Source: Thiomicrospira sp. ALE5 (GTDB lineage: Bacteria > Pseudomonadota > Gammaproteobacteria > Thiomicrospirales > Thiomicrospiraceae). From it: a DNA stretch of 64,000 nucleotides. Positions within the stretch are counted from its first letter, which is position 1. Each line of letters opens with the position of its first letter. Below are positions 37,176-46,818 of the stretch, one piece after another. The DNA is taken from contig NZ_FOYY01000004.1 of the NCBI RefSeq assembly GCF_900112445.1, forward strand, positions 310,001-374,000, read 5' to 3'. A program made the position numbers and the translations under genes. The notes under the pieces were generated by a model. That model saw only the letters and a list, made by a program, of their open reading frames with translations. It searched no databases and was not told the origin of the DNA.

Positions 37176-37505
37176 CTATTCAGGTTCGTGATTCTCAAGG
37201 GTAAGCGTATGATGCGGTTTTAACCAAAACGTTTGCCCTTTAGCTTGAACCTGTACTTGGTCATAATCCATATCTAAAACCCGAATACCGTCTCGTTCAC
37301 TATGGCGGGTAAGGTACTGCCCGTTAACTCTTACACGCATTTGACCGTCAGTACCCATAACAACAGATTCAATTTGAATCACCAAAGGCTGGCTCATTTC
37401 AACATCCAATTGCTTTGCAAAACCCGCCATACTCGATAGTGACAATGACACTGCAATCACCGCCACTGTAACAGAACCCGCCCAATTTACAGGTTTGCTA
37501 TCCAT
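37176..37505 (-). CDS. Small exported hypothetical protein
   Basis: I do not recognise a family. The ATG at 37503-37505 is preceded by GGAGG at good spacing, giving 109 residues. The longer frame would run into fxsA. One hydrophobic segment (NWAGSVTVAVIAVSLSLSSM) ends in AGFAKQ and looks like a signal peptide. The mature part of about 80 residues is charged and probably all-beta (VIQIESVVMGTDGQMRVRVN, TFWLKPHHTLTLENHEPE at the end). It lies 22 bp after fxsA on the same strand and may be a periplasmic protein. Confidence 0.65.
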   Translation of the reverse strand: MDSKPVNWAGSVTVAVIAVSLSLSSMAGFAKQLDVEMSQPLVIQIESVVMGTDGQMRVRVNGQYLTRHSERDGIRVLDMDYDQVQVQAKGQTFWLKPHHTLTLENHEPE

Positions 37506-37527
37506 AACATGCTCCTCCAAAGTATCT

Positions 37528-38079
37528 TTATGATTTATTTGATTGATGCTTCTTCGAGTCATCATCTTGCCATTCACCTTCAATCACTTCTGATGAAGAG
37601 GTATTGTGTTGATCTGATACAGGGCCCTCCTGATGAACGCGATGATACTTAATATGCCCAGTAGCCGGGTCGCGAGACTGCCACTCGGCATCGACGGTAT
37701 AGTGATATTGCTGGGAAGCATAGCGCTTGGCGCCGCGCAGCAACCAAAACTCGGCGACTTTTGCTCTAATTGGCGGAATAAGCAATAACAAACCCATCAC
37801 ATCGGTGACCAGGCCTGGTAAAAATAAAATAATACCACCAATAAAAATTAACGCACCCTCTAGAGCCGCTTGCTGAGGCATTTGACCTTGCGCCATTTGT
37901 CGCTGCGCTTGCTGTACTAGCTGCACGCCTTGATACTTCATTAAAATACCACCCAATGCCGCCGTCGCAATAATCAACAAAATTGTTGGTAACGCACCAA
38001 TTGCACTGCCAACTTCAAGCAGAATATACAACTCCATTAACGGAGTAACAATAAACACTAAAAATAAATACAGAAACAT
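37528..38079 (-). CDS. fxsA: FxsA-family cytoplasmic membrane protein
   Basis: FxsA (suppressor of F exclusion of phage T7) is a small polytopic membrane protein of unknown molecular role. The start at 38079 (MFLYLFLVFIVTPLMELYIL) is chosen over an upstream one because AGGTGAT precedes it and it matches the family N-terminus. The motifs EVGSAIGALPTILLIIATAA, GGILMKYQG and LIFIGGIILFLPGLVTDVMG are diagnostic. The tail beyond about residue 120 is polar and long (183 residues in total). It is divergent from dsbD. Confidence 0.9.
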   Translation of the reverse strand: MFLYLFLVFIVTPLMELYILLEVGSAIGALPTILLIIATAALGGILMKYQGVQLVQQAQRQMAQGQMPQQAALEGALIFIGGIILFLPGLVTDVMGLLLLIPPIRAKVAEFWLLRGAKRYASQQYHYTVDAEWQSRDPATGHIKYHRVHQEGPVSDQHNTSSSEVIEGEWQDDDSKKHQSNKS

Positions 38080-38268
38080 ATCACCTACTTTTATAAAAAT
38101 TTTTAAACCCAATAATGATCAGTGTCCCACTTTTTTAGGATTAAAAAAAGTTTCACTAACAAAAAACTTTATTTCACAAACCTTTCTTCATAGCGATAAC
38201 TTTTTTTTGTTTGGTCTGATAAAATCAAATGCAAAATTTTAAACATAATAAAATAGCAAGGATACACT

Positions 38269-40548
38269 ATGAAGGTTTGGCAATTTTTTCGTACACCTCT
38301 GCCAATAATCACGCTTTTGTTGACACTTCTTGTCACCGCGCTTCCCTTGAAAGCCAGTGATTTGCTTGACCCTGAGGATGCCTTTCGATTACAACCCGTA
38401 CAAATTGTTGATGGCAAAATTAGTATCAGTTGGGAAATAGAGCCCGGCTACTATTTATACCAAGATCGGTTGGGTGTTAAGTCCGCTGACATTCAATTGC
38501 AGGCTATTAATTTTCCACCTGCAAAAGACAAAAACGATCCTTTTTTTGGTCAAGTTAAAATTTATGATCAAGACTTTACTTTAACTATCCCCTATCAAGG
38601 CCAAGCACAACAAGCCAATCTCGTTATCAGTTATCAAGGCTGTGCCGAGGAATTTGGCGTCTGCTATCCACCACAAACTGAACAAGTTTCGATAAACCTG
38701 CCTGCCAATACCATGCCAAGCTTGCCAAATGAGGTGAAATCATTAAGCGCACTAAACGACTTTTTAGCCAGTCAAACTGGCCTAACTGACACTGGCTTAC
38801 TTGATGTTGATGATGCCTTTGCATTTTCTTATAGCCAAAGTGGCGAGGGTCAACTATTTGCAAATTGGACGATGGCCGACGGCTATTATTTATACCGCGA
38901 CAAGATCACTGCCAACATTGTTTCAGGCCAAGCAACTATTGAAGGCATTATTACACCTCAAGGTGAAATGAAAGATGATCCAATTTTCGGTCAGGTTGAA
39001 GTTTATTATGGCCAAGGCGCTGCAGACATTACCATCACAGACTTGCAAGGGCCAGTTGTTGTAGAAATAGGCTATCAAGGTTGTGCTGACGTGGGCGTCT
39101 GTTACCCACCTGAAACCAGACAGGTGACCTTAGACCCCGCAACGTTTGGTACCGCAACCGCTGAAACAGTAGCAGCTGCAGCTGCAGCGACACCAACTCA
39201 ATCAAGTGCATTGAGTTTAACAAGTGCACCCTCGTCCGACCCTGCTCAGATGTCTGAAGCGGATCGTATCACTAACACCTTAATGAATGCTAACCTATGG
39301 ATCGTCGTGCTGACCTTCTTTATATTTGGGTTACTGCTATCCTTTACGCCTTGTGTTTTCCCAATGATTCCTATTCTGTCCAGCATTATTGTTGGCCAGG
39401 GCAATCAAAACATTACCGCCCGTAAAGGCTTTATTATTTCATTGGTATTTGTGTTATCAATGGCTACGGCTTACACCATTGCAGGTGTGCTAGCGGGGAT
39501 ATTTGGCGCTAACCTTCAAGCAGCTCTACAAAACCCCTGGGTGCTAGGCAGTTTTGCAGTCATTTTTGTGCTACTTGCACTGTCTATGTTCGGATTCTAT
39601 GAAATCCAACTGCCCGCCAGCCTGCAAAACAAAATCACCCAATTATCTAATAAACAGAAAGGGGGCTCGCTAACCGGTGTCGCCATTATGGGCTTTTTAT
39701 CGGCCTTAATTGTTGGCCCATGCGTAGCACCACCGCTAGCAGGTGCCTTAATATACATTGGTCAAACAGGCGATGCGATGCTTGGTGGTTTAGCTCTATT
39801 TGCAATGAGTATTGGTATGGGGGTGCCTTTACTATTATTGGGTGCATCAGCAGGCAAACTACTCCCACGTGCAGGCGCATGGATGAACACCGTCAAGGCC
39901 GTATTTGGCGTGCTATTACTGGCAGTCGCACTATGGCTAGCAGACCGCGTACTACCAGGCTGGATCAGTATGATTGGTTGGGCGCTACTATTTATTGTTG
40001 CCGCCATCTATATGGGTGCACTCGAACCGATTGGCGACAAATCCAACTGGCATAAGCTCTGGAAGGGACTAGGCCTATCATTATTGGTAACAGGTTTTGT
40101 CATCATTATTGGTCTAGCCGGTGGCTCGCGTGACCTGCTCCAACCGCTAAAGGTTTTCCAAGGAGGAGGCAGCGCAACACAACAACAAGCCGAACTGCAG
40201 TTTGAATATATTGACAGCCTAGAAGAACTACAAGCCCGCGTGGGTCAAGGCCAACCTGTAATGCTTGACTTTTATGCCGACTGGTGTGTTAGCTGTATTG
40301 AGATGGAACGCTTTACTTTTACTGATCCACAAGTGCAAGCTGCGCTTGACGGGGTAGTGCTTTTAAAAGCGGATGTAACCGCCAATACGACAGATCATCG
40401 TGCGCTAATGCGTGAACTCGGCATTGTTGGCCCGCCAGCTATTTTATTCTACGATGCAGCTGGGGTTGAACAACGCGGTCAACGTGTTGTTGGTTTTAAA
40501 AATGCCGCCGACTTTAAAGCCAACATTCAAGCAGCACTAAGAAATTAG
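38269..40548 (+). CDS. dsbD: Thiol:disulfide interchange protein DsbD with two alpha domains
   Basis: DsbD carries electrons from cytoplasmic thioredoxin across the membrane to periplasmic thiol proteins, including cytochrome c maturation factors. The 759-residue protein has a signal peptide and then two tandem DsbD-alpha domains: domain 1 (about 31-145, C125 and C132 in YQGCAEEFGVCYPP) and domain 2 (about 175-290, C272 and C278 in YQGCADVGVCYPP). An Ala/Ser-rich linker, an eight-helix beta domain (C362 in FTPCVFP, C485 in VGPCVAPP) and a thioredoxin-like gamma domain (WCVSC, C673/C676) follow. The duplication of alpha is unusual. An intrinsic terminator follows. Confidence 0.95.
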   Translation: MKVWQFFRTPLPIITLLLTLLVTALPLKASDLLDPEDAFRLQPVQIVDGKISISWEIEPGYYLYQDRLGVKSADIQLQAINFPPAKDKNDPFFGQVKIYDQDFTLTIPYQGQAQQANLVISYQGCAEEFGVCYPPQTEQVSINLPANTMPSLPNEVKSLSALNDFLASQTGLTDTGLLDVDDAFAFSYSQSGEGQLFANWTMADGYYLYRDKITANIVSGQATIEGIITPQGEMKDDPIFGQVEVYYGQGAADITITDLQGPVVVEIGYQGCADVGVCYPPETRQVTLDPATFGTATAETVAAAAAATPTQSSALSLTSAPSSDPAQMSEADRITNTLMNANLWIVVLTFFIFGLLLSFTPCVFPMIPILSSIIVGQGNQNITARKGFIISLVFVLSMATAYTIAGVLAGIFGANLQAALQNPWVLGSFAVIFVLLALSMFGFYEIQLPASLQNKITQLSNKQKGGSLTGVAIMGFLSALIVGPCVAPPLAGALIYIGQTGDAMLGGLALFAMSIGMGVPLLLLGASAGKLLPRAGAWMNTVKAVFGVLLLAVALWLADRVLPGWISMIGWALLFIVAAIYMGALEPIGDKSNWHKLWKGLGLSLLVTGFVIIIGLAGGSRDLLQPLKVFQGGGSATQQQAELQFEYIDSLEELQARVGQGQPVMLDFYADWCVSCIEMERFTFTDPQVQAALDGVVLLKADVTANTTDHRALMRELGIVGPPAILFYDAAGVEQRGQRVVGFKNAADFKANIQAALRN

Positions 40549-40568
40549 CCCTAGTATCACCTCAACAG

Positions 40569-40604
40569 GCCTGCTTGTATTGCTTGATACACGCAGGCTT
40601 TCTT
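40569..40604 (+). terminator. Intrinsic terminator of dsbD
   Basis: GCCTGCTTGTAT (40569-40580) pairs with ATACACGCAGGC (40587-40598) with a single mismatch around a 6-base loop, followed by TTTCTT. It lies 21 bp after the dsbD stop. Its 5' arm includes one of the recurrent CAGGCCTG palindromes (40566-40573). Confidence 0.82.
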
Positions 40605-40781
40605 ATTGGCCAAAAAAACCTAATTGCGGTTATTTCGCCTCTTTTTGCAACAAATCAAACCTCCAACTGCTTACTTGGTAAGCCTTATCCATAGCATTAA
40701 CGTTAAATTTAACTTATAATCATGCTTAGTCTTTGCAAGATTAACACTGCATATCCTAACAGTTTTGGAGTCAAACCCCCT

Positions 40782-41219
40782 ATGGCAAGCATTTTGGTCC
40801 TTAATGGCCCTAACCTGAATATGCTCGGACGACGCGAACCCCATATCTACGGTCGTCAAACACTTGCAGACATTATTGGAGAATTAGAAACTATCGCTGA
40901 TGAAGTTGCTGTCAGGCTTTGGCACTTTCAAAGCAATGCCGAACACGCCCTAATAGAACGCATTCATCAAGCCATGGATGATGGCACCGAATTCATTATC
41001 ATAAATCCAGCCGCTTTTACCCATACCAGTGTAGCGATTAGAGACGCACTTAGCGCGGTAAACATTCCGTTTATTGAAGTTCATCTTTCTAATGTTCACC
41101 AGCGCGAGCCCTTCCGCCATCACTCTTATTTTTCTGACAAGGCTATTGGCGTTATTGCAGGCCTGGGTACGGACGGCTATCGCTTTGCCCTAGAAGCCGC
41201 CATTAAACACTTAGAATAA
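40782..41219 (+). CDS. aroQ: 3-dehydroquinate dehydratase, type II
   Basis: AroQ catalyses the third step of the shikimate pathway. The start was set at [20 protein letters not shown] (40782, 145 residues), which matches the family; the frame is open 20 codons further. It has [16 protein letters not shown], the catalytic [33 protein letters not shown] and the final [14 protein letters not shown]. It lies 40 bp upstream of accB, an association common in proteobacteria. Confidence 0.96.
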   Translation: MASILVLNGPNLNMLGRREPHIYGRQTLADIIGELETIADEVAVRLWHFQSNAEHALIERIHQAMDDGTEFIIINPAAFTHTSVAIRDALSAVNIPFIEVHLSNVHQREPFRHHSYFSDKAIGVIAGLGTDGYRFALEAAIKHLE

Positions 41220-41259
41220 CAACATTTAAACAAGATCAAAACTAACAAGGAACTACAAC

Positions 41260-41721
41260 ATGGATATTCGCTCAATCCGTAAACTCATCGAAATTGTTGA
41301 AGAATCAAATATTGCCGAAATAGAGATTCAAGAGGGCGAACATTCGGTACGCATCACTCGCAATAAGGAACCTGTCTATATGCCAACGCCTTCTGCGATG
41401 CAATATCAGGCAGCTCCAGCGCCAAGCCCCACACCAGCCGCACCACCCTCTGCGCCATCAGAACCTGCTGCAGCCACTGAATCTACTGGAACTAAAGTAA
41501 CCTCTCCAATGGTCGGTACCTTCTATGCAGCGGCCTCACCCACTTCTGCACCTTTTGTAAGCGTGGGCGACAGCGTTGCCATTGGCGATACACTTTGTAT
41601 TATAGAGGCCATGAAAATCATGAATCCAATTGAAGCTGAAGTTGCCGGAACCGTTAAGCAAATCTTGATCCAAAATGGTGAACCGGTTGAGTTCGGTCAA
41701 ACCTTATTTATTGTCGAATAA
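41260..41721 (+). CDS. accB: Biotin carboxyl carrier protein of acetyl-CoA carboxylase
   Basis: AccB carries the biotin that shuttles CO2 between AccC and the carboxyltransferase in the first step of fatty-acid synthesis. The 153-residue protein has an N-terminal helical domain ([20 protein letters not shown]), a flexible Ala/Pro-rich linker (about 48-80) and the C-terminal biotinyl domain with the biotin lysine in [12 protein letters not shown] (about K113). AccC starts 9 bp downstream, so both are co-expressed. Confidence 0.98.
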   Translation: MDIRSIRKLIEIVEESNIAEIEIQEGEHSVRITRNKEPVYMPTPSAMQYQAAPAPSPTPAAPPSAPSEPAAATESTGTKVTSPMVGTFYAAASPTSAPFVSVGDSVAIGDTLCIIEAMKIMNPIEAEVAGTVKQILIQNGEPVEFGQTLFIVE

Positions 41722-41730
41722 GGGCTGAGC

Positions 41731-43077
41731 ATGGAAAAACTTCTTATTGCCAACCGAGGCGAAATCGCACTACGCATCTTGCGCACTTGTAAACAACTTG
41801 GCATCAAAACGGTTGCCGTTCACTCAACTGCCGACGCGAATCTAAAACATGTACTAATGGCCGATGAAACAGTCTGTATTGGTCCTGCAGCATCTGCGCA
41901 AAGTTATTTGCATGTGCCCGCGATTATTTCAGCAGCAGAAGTCACCGATGCTGAAGCTATTCACCCAGGCTATGGCTTTTTATCGGAAAACGCTGATTTT
42001 GCAGACCGTGTTGAAGAAAGTGGCTTTATTTTTGTCGGCCCTAAGGGCGATACCATCCGCATGATGGGTGATAAAGTCCAAGCCATTCGTGCTATGAAAG
42101 CGGCTGGCGTCCCCACCGTTCCAGGCTCTGGCGGCCCCCTAGGTGACGATGCTGAAACCAACTTACGTATTGCCAAGGATATTGGTTATCCGGTCATCAT
42201 TAAAGCCTCTGGTGGTGGCGGTGGACGCGGCATGCGCGTGGTGCATACTGAAGGCAGCTTGTTAAAATCAATTCAACTGACCAAACAAGAAGCCGGTGCC
42301 GCTTTCAACAACCATGAAGTCTACATGGAAAAGTTTTTAGAAAACCCTCGCCATATTGAAATTCAGGTACTCGCCGATGGCCAAGGCCATGCAATTCATC
42401 TCGGTGAGCGTGATTGTTCGATGCAGCGTCGCCATCAAAAGGTTGTCGAAGAAGCACCGGCACCCGGCGTGACTGAAGAACAACGTAACCGCATTGGTGC
42501 AATTTGTGCCAAAGCCTGCATTGATATTAACTACCGCGGCGCTGGCACCTTCGAATTTTTATATGAAAACGGTGAGTTCTATTTCATTGAAATGAACACA
42601 CGTTTACAGGTTGAGCACCCGGTTACTGAACAGGTCACTGGTATTGATTTGGTGAAGGCACAAATTGAAATTGCCATGGGTCGTCCATTAACCATTAAAC
42701 AATCGGATATCAAGCTAACCGGGCATGCGATTGAATGCCGGATTAACGCAGAAAATCCAGCGAAAAACTTTATGCCTTCACCCGGCAAAATAGAACGTCT
42801 GCATTTACCTGGCGGCCCTGGAGTGCGTATTGACACCCACATTTACACCAGCTACACGGTGCCACCGCACTATGATTCGATGATTGCTAAAGTCATTTGC
42901 TCTGGAACCGATCGTGCTACCGCTATTGCACGGATGCGTACGGCCCTGCAAGAGATGCTTATTAAAGGCATCGATTCAAATATCGACTTACAACGTGAAA
43001 TCATGAGTGATCAAGGCTTTGAAGAGGGTGGACGGAATATTCATTACTTAGAGCACCGACTTGAGCACTTAGTTTAA
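41731..43077 (+). CDS. accC: Biotin carboxylase subunit of acetyl-CoA carboxylase
   Basis: AccC is an ATP-grasp enzyme that carboxylates biotin on AccB. The 448-residue protein opens [20 protein letters not shown] and has [16 protein letters not shown], the glycine-rich ATP lid [30 protein letters not shown], the metal and catalytic [14 protein letters not shown] and [13 protein letters not shown]. Length and motif order are canonical. Its stop codon overlaps the prmA start (TAATG). Confidence 0.98.
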   Translation: MEKLLIANRGEIALRILRTCKQLGIKTVAVHSTADANLKHVLMADETVCIGPAASAQSYLHVPAIISAAEVTDAEAIHPGYGFLSENADFADRVEESGFIFVGPKGDTIRMMGDKVQAIRAMKAAGVPTVPGSGGPLGDDAETNLRIAKDIGYPVIIKASGGGGGRGMRVVHTEGSLLKSIQLTKQEAGAAFNNHEVYMEKFLENPRHIEIQVLADGQGHAIHLGERDCSMQRRHQKVVEEAPAPGVTEEQRNRIGAICAKACIDINYRGAGTFEFLYENGEFYFIEMNTRLQVEHPVTEQVTGIDLVKAQIEIAMGRPLTIKQSDIKLTGHAIECRINAENPAKNFMPSPGKIERLHLPGGPGVRIDTHIYTSYTVPPHYDSMIAKVICSGTDRATAIARMRTALQEMLIKGIDSNIDLQREIMSDQGFEEGGRNIHYLEHRLEHLV

Positions 43078-43964
43078 TGGCTTGGATTCAAATTACTACC
43101 ACCGTTGCTGAAACCCAAGCTGAACCTTTATCTGATGCACTGATGGAGCTCGGTGCATTATCAGTCACTTTTGCTGAAACCGGTGAACAAGAGATATTTG
43201 AACCTGAAATAGGTACGACGCCCATCTGGCAACAAACCCGGGTGATGGGACTATTTGATGCACAGATTAATAGTACTGAATGCCTGCTTGGACTCACTCA
43301 ACTTATGCCCGAGCTGTCTCCGAGTCAGTTCAAAGTTGAACTTATCGAAGATAAAGATTGGGTTCGCGAGTGGATGGATCAATTTCAACCCATGCAATTT
43401 GGCCAAAACCTATGGATTGTGCCCAGTTGGTTAGACGCACCCAACCCGGATGCCACTAACTTACTCCTTGATCCGGGTTTAGCCTTTGGTACCGGAACCC
43501 ATCCCACTACAGCAATGTGCTTAAGCTGGTTAGACGCCAATCCGCCCATTGAAAAATCCGTTATTGACTATGGTTGTGGTTCAGGCATTTTAGCAATTGC
43601 TGCTGCTAAGCTAGGCGCTCGTTGCGTTTATGGAACGGATATTGATCCACAAGCTATTACGGCCACGCTCGACAATGCCCAGCGCAATCAAGTGAACCTA
43701 CAAGCAGGCCTGGTAAATGGTATCAACCTACCTCAATCAGAGCTGATTCTTGCGAATATTTTAGCCGGGCCATTAGCCGAACTTGCCCCCATTTTAAGCC
43801 AATACCTCATCACTAATGGACAGCTGGTTTTATCAGGCCTGCTTGTTAGCCAGGCCGAACAACTTATCACCTGTTATCGCGAGGTTGGCATTGATCTTCA
43901 GCTGGCTAATCAGCATGAAGAATGGGCATTATTGGTAGGCGTAAAAACCACTCAAACACCCTAG
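43077..43964 (+). CDS. prmA: Ribosomal protein L11 methyltransferase PrmA
   Basis: PrmA trimethylates several amino groups of ribosomal protein L11. The 295-residue protein has the N-terminal substrate-recognition domain (to about 105, [20 protein letters not shown]) and the SAM domain. The SAM domain carries DPGLAFGTGTHPTTAMCLSW, SVIDYGCGSGILAIAAAKLG and LILANILAGPLAELAP. It directly follows accC and precedes dusB, the standard gammaproteobacterial order. Confidence 0.97.
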   Translation: MAWIQITTTVAETQAEPLSDALMELGALSVTFAETGEQEIFEPEIGTTPIWQQTRVMGLFDAQINSTECLLGLTQLMPELSPSQFKVELIEDKDWVREWMDQFQPMQFGQNLWIVPSWLDAPNPDATNLLLDPGLAFGTGTHPTTAMCLSWLDANPPIEKSVIDYGCGSGILAIAAAKLGARCVYGTDIDPQAITATLDNAQRNQVNLQAGLVNGINLPQSELILANILAGPLAELAPILSQYLITNGQLVLSGLLVSQAEQLITCYREVGIDLQLANQHEEWALLVGVKTTQTP

Positions 43965-43969
43965 CACAA

Positions 43970-44965
43970 ATGACCTGGCAACTCGGCCCCTATCAGCTTC
44001 CTAATAAATTGATTCTTGCACCCATGGCTGGAGTCACCGATACCGCATTACGTAACATCTGCTATCAACAAGGTGCGGGCTATGCTATTGGCGAAATGCT
44101 CAGCGCGCAAACGCACTTATGGGCCACTAAAAAATCGGCCACCCGACAAGTCAATCCAAATGACCCTGAACCCAGAGCAGTCCAACTACTCGGCATAGAT
44201 CCGTTAAGCCTTGCTGACGCCGCGCAGCGCCAAGTCGAACAAGGTGCGCAGGTTATTGATCTCAATATGGGCTGTCCAGCTAAAAAAGTCTGTCAACAAG
44301 CAGCAGGGTCTGCATTACTCGCTTACCCTGAACAGGTAGCCCATATTTTTAAGGCCGTGACAGCGGCAGTGAAGGTACCGGTAACCGTCAAAATTCGAAC
44401 AGGGATTGATTCACAGCATAAAAATGCGCTTGAGATTGCACGAATCGCTGAAGACTGTGGACTCAGTGCTATTGCTATACATGGCCGAACGCGAGCTGAT
44501 AAGTTTAATGGTCACGCAGAATATGACACTATCGCACAAATAAAACAAAGCTTATCCATTCCCGTCATTGCGAATGGTGATATTTGTTCTGCCGAACAAG
44601 CGCAATTTGTATTAAACTATACTCATGTAGATGCACTGATGTTAGGAAGAGCAGTACTGGGTCGGCCTTGGCTGTTTAACCAAATTAATACCTGGTTAAA
44701 CCACAAAACACCTTGCCCAGCCCCAAACTGGCACGACCAATTGAATATTATCAATGCGCATTTGGCGGGTATTTATCAATTATATGGTGAAAAACAAGGT
44801 GTCCGTATCGCGCGCAAGCACCTAGGATGGTATGCACAGTTTCTTCCTCAAGGTGCCCTATTACGCCAAAAATTTAACCAACTGAATGAGTCGTGTGCGC
44901 AGCAAGCCTGCATCTATGACTACTTTGATGCTTTAGACACAAGATTAGAACCACAGCCATGCTAA
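43970..44965 (+). CDS. dusB: tRNA-dihydrouridine synthase DusB
   Basis: DusB is an FMN enzyme that reduces uridine-17 in the tRNA D-loop. The start at 43970 (MTWQLGPYQLPNKLILAPMA, 331 residues) avoids a 42-bp overlap with prmA that the longer frame would need. It shows the FMN-binding APMAGVTDTALRN, LNMGCPAKKVCQQAAGSALL (catalytic cysteine), VKIRTGID, AIHGRTRADKF and ANGDI. It is translationally coupled to fis (7-bp overlap), as in E. coli. Confidence 0.96.
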   Translation: MTWQLGPYQLPNKLILAPMAGVTDTALRNICYQQGAGYAIGEMLSAQTHLWATKKSATRQVNPNDPEPRAVQLLGIDPLSLADAAQRQVEQGAQVIDLNMGCPAKKVCQQAAGSALLAYPEQVAHIFKAVTAAVKVPVTVKIRTGIDSQHKNALEIARIAEDCGLSAIAIHGRTRADKFNGHAEYDTIAQIKQSLSIPVIANGDICSAEQAQFVLNYTHVDALMLGRAVLGRPWLFNQINTWLNHKTPCPAPNWHDQLNIINAHLAGIYQLYGEKQGVRIARKHLGWYAQFLPQGALLRQKFNQLNESCAQQACIYDYFDALDTRLEPQPC

Positions 44966-45207
44966 AACCCTTGCCACTCGAACATCATCTAATAGACAAC
45001 CTAGATTATTACTTCAGCACCCTTGAAGGTGAACAAGTTTGCAATCTACATGCTATGGTCATGCAACAAGTTGAAAAGCCCCTCATTGAATATGTTCTGA
45101 CACAGACCTCGGGCAACCAAACACAAACGGCTGCAATCTTAGGCATCAATCGCAACACCCTTCGAAAAAAGATGCAGCACTACAACTTGATGCCATCAAA
45201 TGAATAA
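44959..45207 (+). CDS. fis: DNA-binding protein Fis
   Basis: Fis is a nucleoid-associated protein that bends DNA and regulates rRNA, recombination and growth-phase genes. The 82-residue protein has the N-terminal beta-hairpin and dimer region, then PLIEYVLTQTSGNQTQTAAI and a helix-turn-helix LGINRNTLRKKMQHYNL, the expected C-terminal DNA-binding end. It overlaps dusB, and purH begins 36 bp downstream. Confidence 0.95.
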   Translation: MLKPLPLEHHLIDNLDYYFSTLEGEQVCNLHAMVMQQVEKPLIEYVLTQTSGNQTQTAAILGINRNTLRKKMQHYNLMPSNE

Positions 45208-45243
45208 TCGTTATTCCCTCTATTTTTACTTCTGGAGATATGT

Positions 45244-46806
45244 ATGAAACCCGTTCGTCGCGCCCTTATTAGCGTATCTGACAAAACTGGCATAATTGAG
45301 TTTGCCCAAGCCTTGAGCCAACTCGGTGTCGAAATTTTATCCACCGGTGGTACCTACAAAGCTATGCGTGAAGCAGGCCTGGCCGTGACAGAAGTATCGG
45401 AATACACTGGCTTTCCAGAAATGATGGATGGCCGCGTTAAAACGCTACACCCTAAAGTTCATGGCGGCTTATTAGGGCGTCGTGGTATCGATGATGCCAT
45501 TATGGCCGAACATGGCATTAAGCCAATTGATATGGTGGTGGTTAATCTCTATCCATTCGAAGCGACGGTCGCTAAAGCCGATTGTTCATTAGAAGACGCG
45601 ATTGAAAACATCGACATTGGCGGCCCTACCATGCTGCGCTCTGCCGCCAAAAATCATAAAGATGTCGCTGTTGTCACCGATCCTAAGGACTACGCTCGTA
45701 TTTTAGAAGAAATGCAAGCCAATGCTGGCCAGCTATCGCACGCTACCCGCTTTGATTTAGCGATCAAAACCTTTGAACAGACTGCGCGTTATGACGGCGC
45801 GATTGCCAACTATTTCGGCACGATGTTCACTGAAGACAAAACCGACACCTTCCCGCGCACTTTTAATACGCAATTTGTTAAAAAGCAGTCGATGCGTTAT
45901 GGCGAAAACCCGCATCAAAACGCCGCATTTTATGTGGAGCGCAATGCCTCAGAAGCGTCGGTATCAACCGCTACCCAATTGCAAGGCAAAGAGCTATCCT
46001 TTAACAACATTGCCGATACCGATGCCGCATTAGAATTGGTTAAAACGTTTGATGACATCGCCTGTGTGATTGTGAAACACGCCAACCCTTGCGGGGTTGC
46101 CATCGGCAGCAATCTGTTTGAAGCTTATGACCGCGCTTATAAGACCGACCCGACTTCGGCCTTCGGCGGCATTATTGCGTTTAACCGCGAGTTAGACGCC
46201 CAAACCGCACAAGCGATTGTGGATCGTCAATTTGTGGAAGTCATTATTGCGCCAAGCGTCAGTAGCGATGCACAAGAAATCGTTGAAGCAAAGAAGAACG
46301 TGCGCCTACTGGCCTGTGGTGAATTAAACGGCCAACAAGCCGCTTATGACTACAAACGCGTGACCGGCGGTTTATTAGTGCAAGATCGTGATTTAGGCAT
46401 GATCACCGAACCCGACTTAAAAGTCGTCAGCAAAATCGCACCGACCCCAGAACAAATGCAAGACCTGATGTTTGCTTGGAAGGTGGCGAAATACGTGAAA
46501 TCCAATGCCATTGTCTATGTTAAAGATGGCATGACCATTGGCGTCGGTGCAGGCCAAATGAGCCGCGTGTACAGTGCCAAAATCGCTGGCATTAAAGCCG
46601 CCGATGAAGGTTTGGAAGTCGCCGGTTCAGTCATGGCATCAGACGCCTTCTTCCCCTTCCGTGATGGCATTGATGCGGCGGCAGCGGCCGGTATTAAAGC
46701 GGTGATTCACCCGGGTGGTTCAATGCGTGACGAAGAAGTCATTGCCGCCGCCAACGAACACGGTATTGCGATGGTGTTTACCGGTATGCGCCACTTCAAA
46801 CACTAA
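45244..46806 (+). CDS. purH: Bifunctional AICAR formyltransferase/IMP cyclohydrolase PurH
   Basis: PurH carries out the last two steps of IMP synthesis. The 520-residue protein has the N-terminal IMP cyclohydrolase domain ([51 protein letters not shown]) and the C-terminal transformylase domain ([59 protein letters not shown]). Length and motifs are canonical. purD follows 12 bp later with a good ribosome-binding site. Confidence 0.98.
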   Translation: MKPVRRALISVSDKTGIIEFAQALSQLGVEILSTGGTYKAMREAGLAVTEVSEYTGFPEMMDGRVKTLHPKVHGGLLGRRGIDDAIMAEHGIKPIDMVVVNLYPFEATVAKADCSLEDAIENIDIGGPTMLRSAAKNHKDVAVVTDPKDYARILEEMQANAGQLSHATRFDLAIKTFEQTARYDGAIANYFGTMFTEDKTDTFPRTFNTQFVKKQSMRYGENPHQNAAFYVERNASEASVSTATQLQGKELSFNNIADTDAALELVKTFDDIACVIVKHANPCGVAIGSNLFEAYDRAYKTDPTSAFGGIIAFNRELDAQTAQAIVDRQFVEVIIAPSVSSDAQEIVEAKKNVRLLACGELNGQQAAYDYKRVTGGLLVQDRDLGMITEPDLKVVSKIAPTPEQMQDLMFAWKVAKYVKSNAIVYVKDGMTIGVGAGQMSRVYSAKIAGIKAADEGLEVAGSVMASDAFFPFRDGIDAAAAAGIKAVIHPGGSMRDEEVIAAANEHGIAMVFTGMRHFKH

Positions 46807-46818
46807 AAGGACTCTTTT

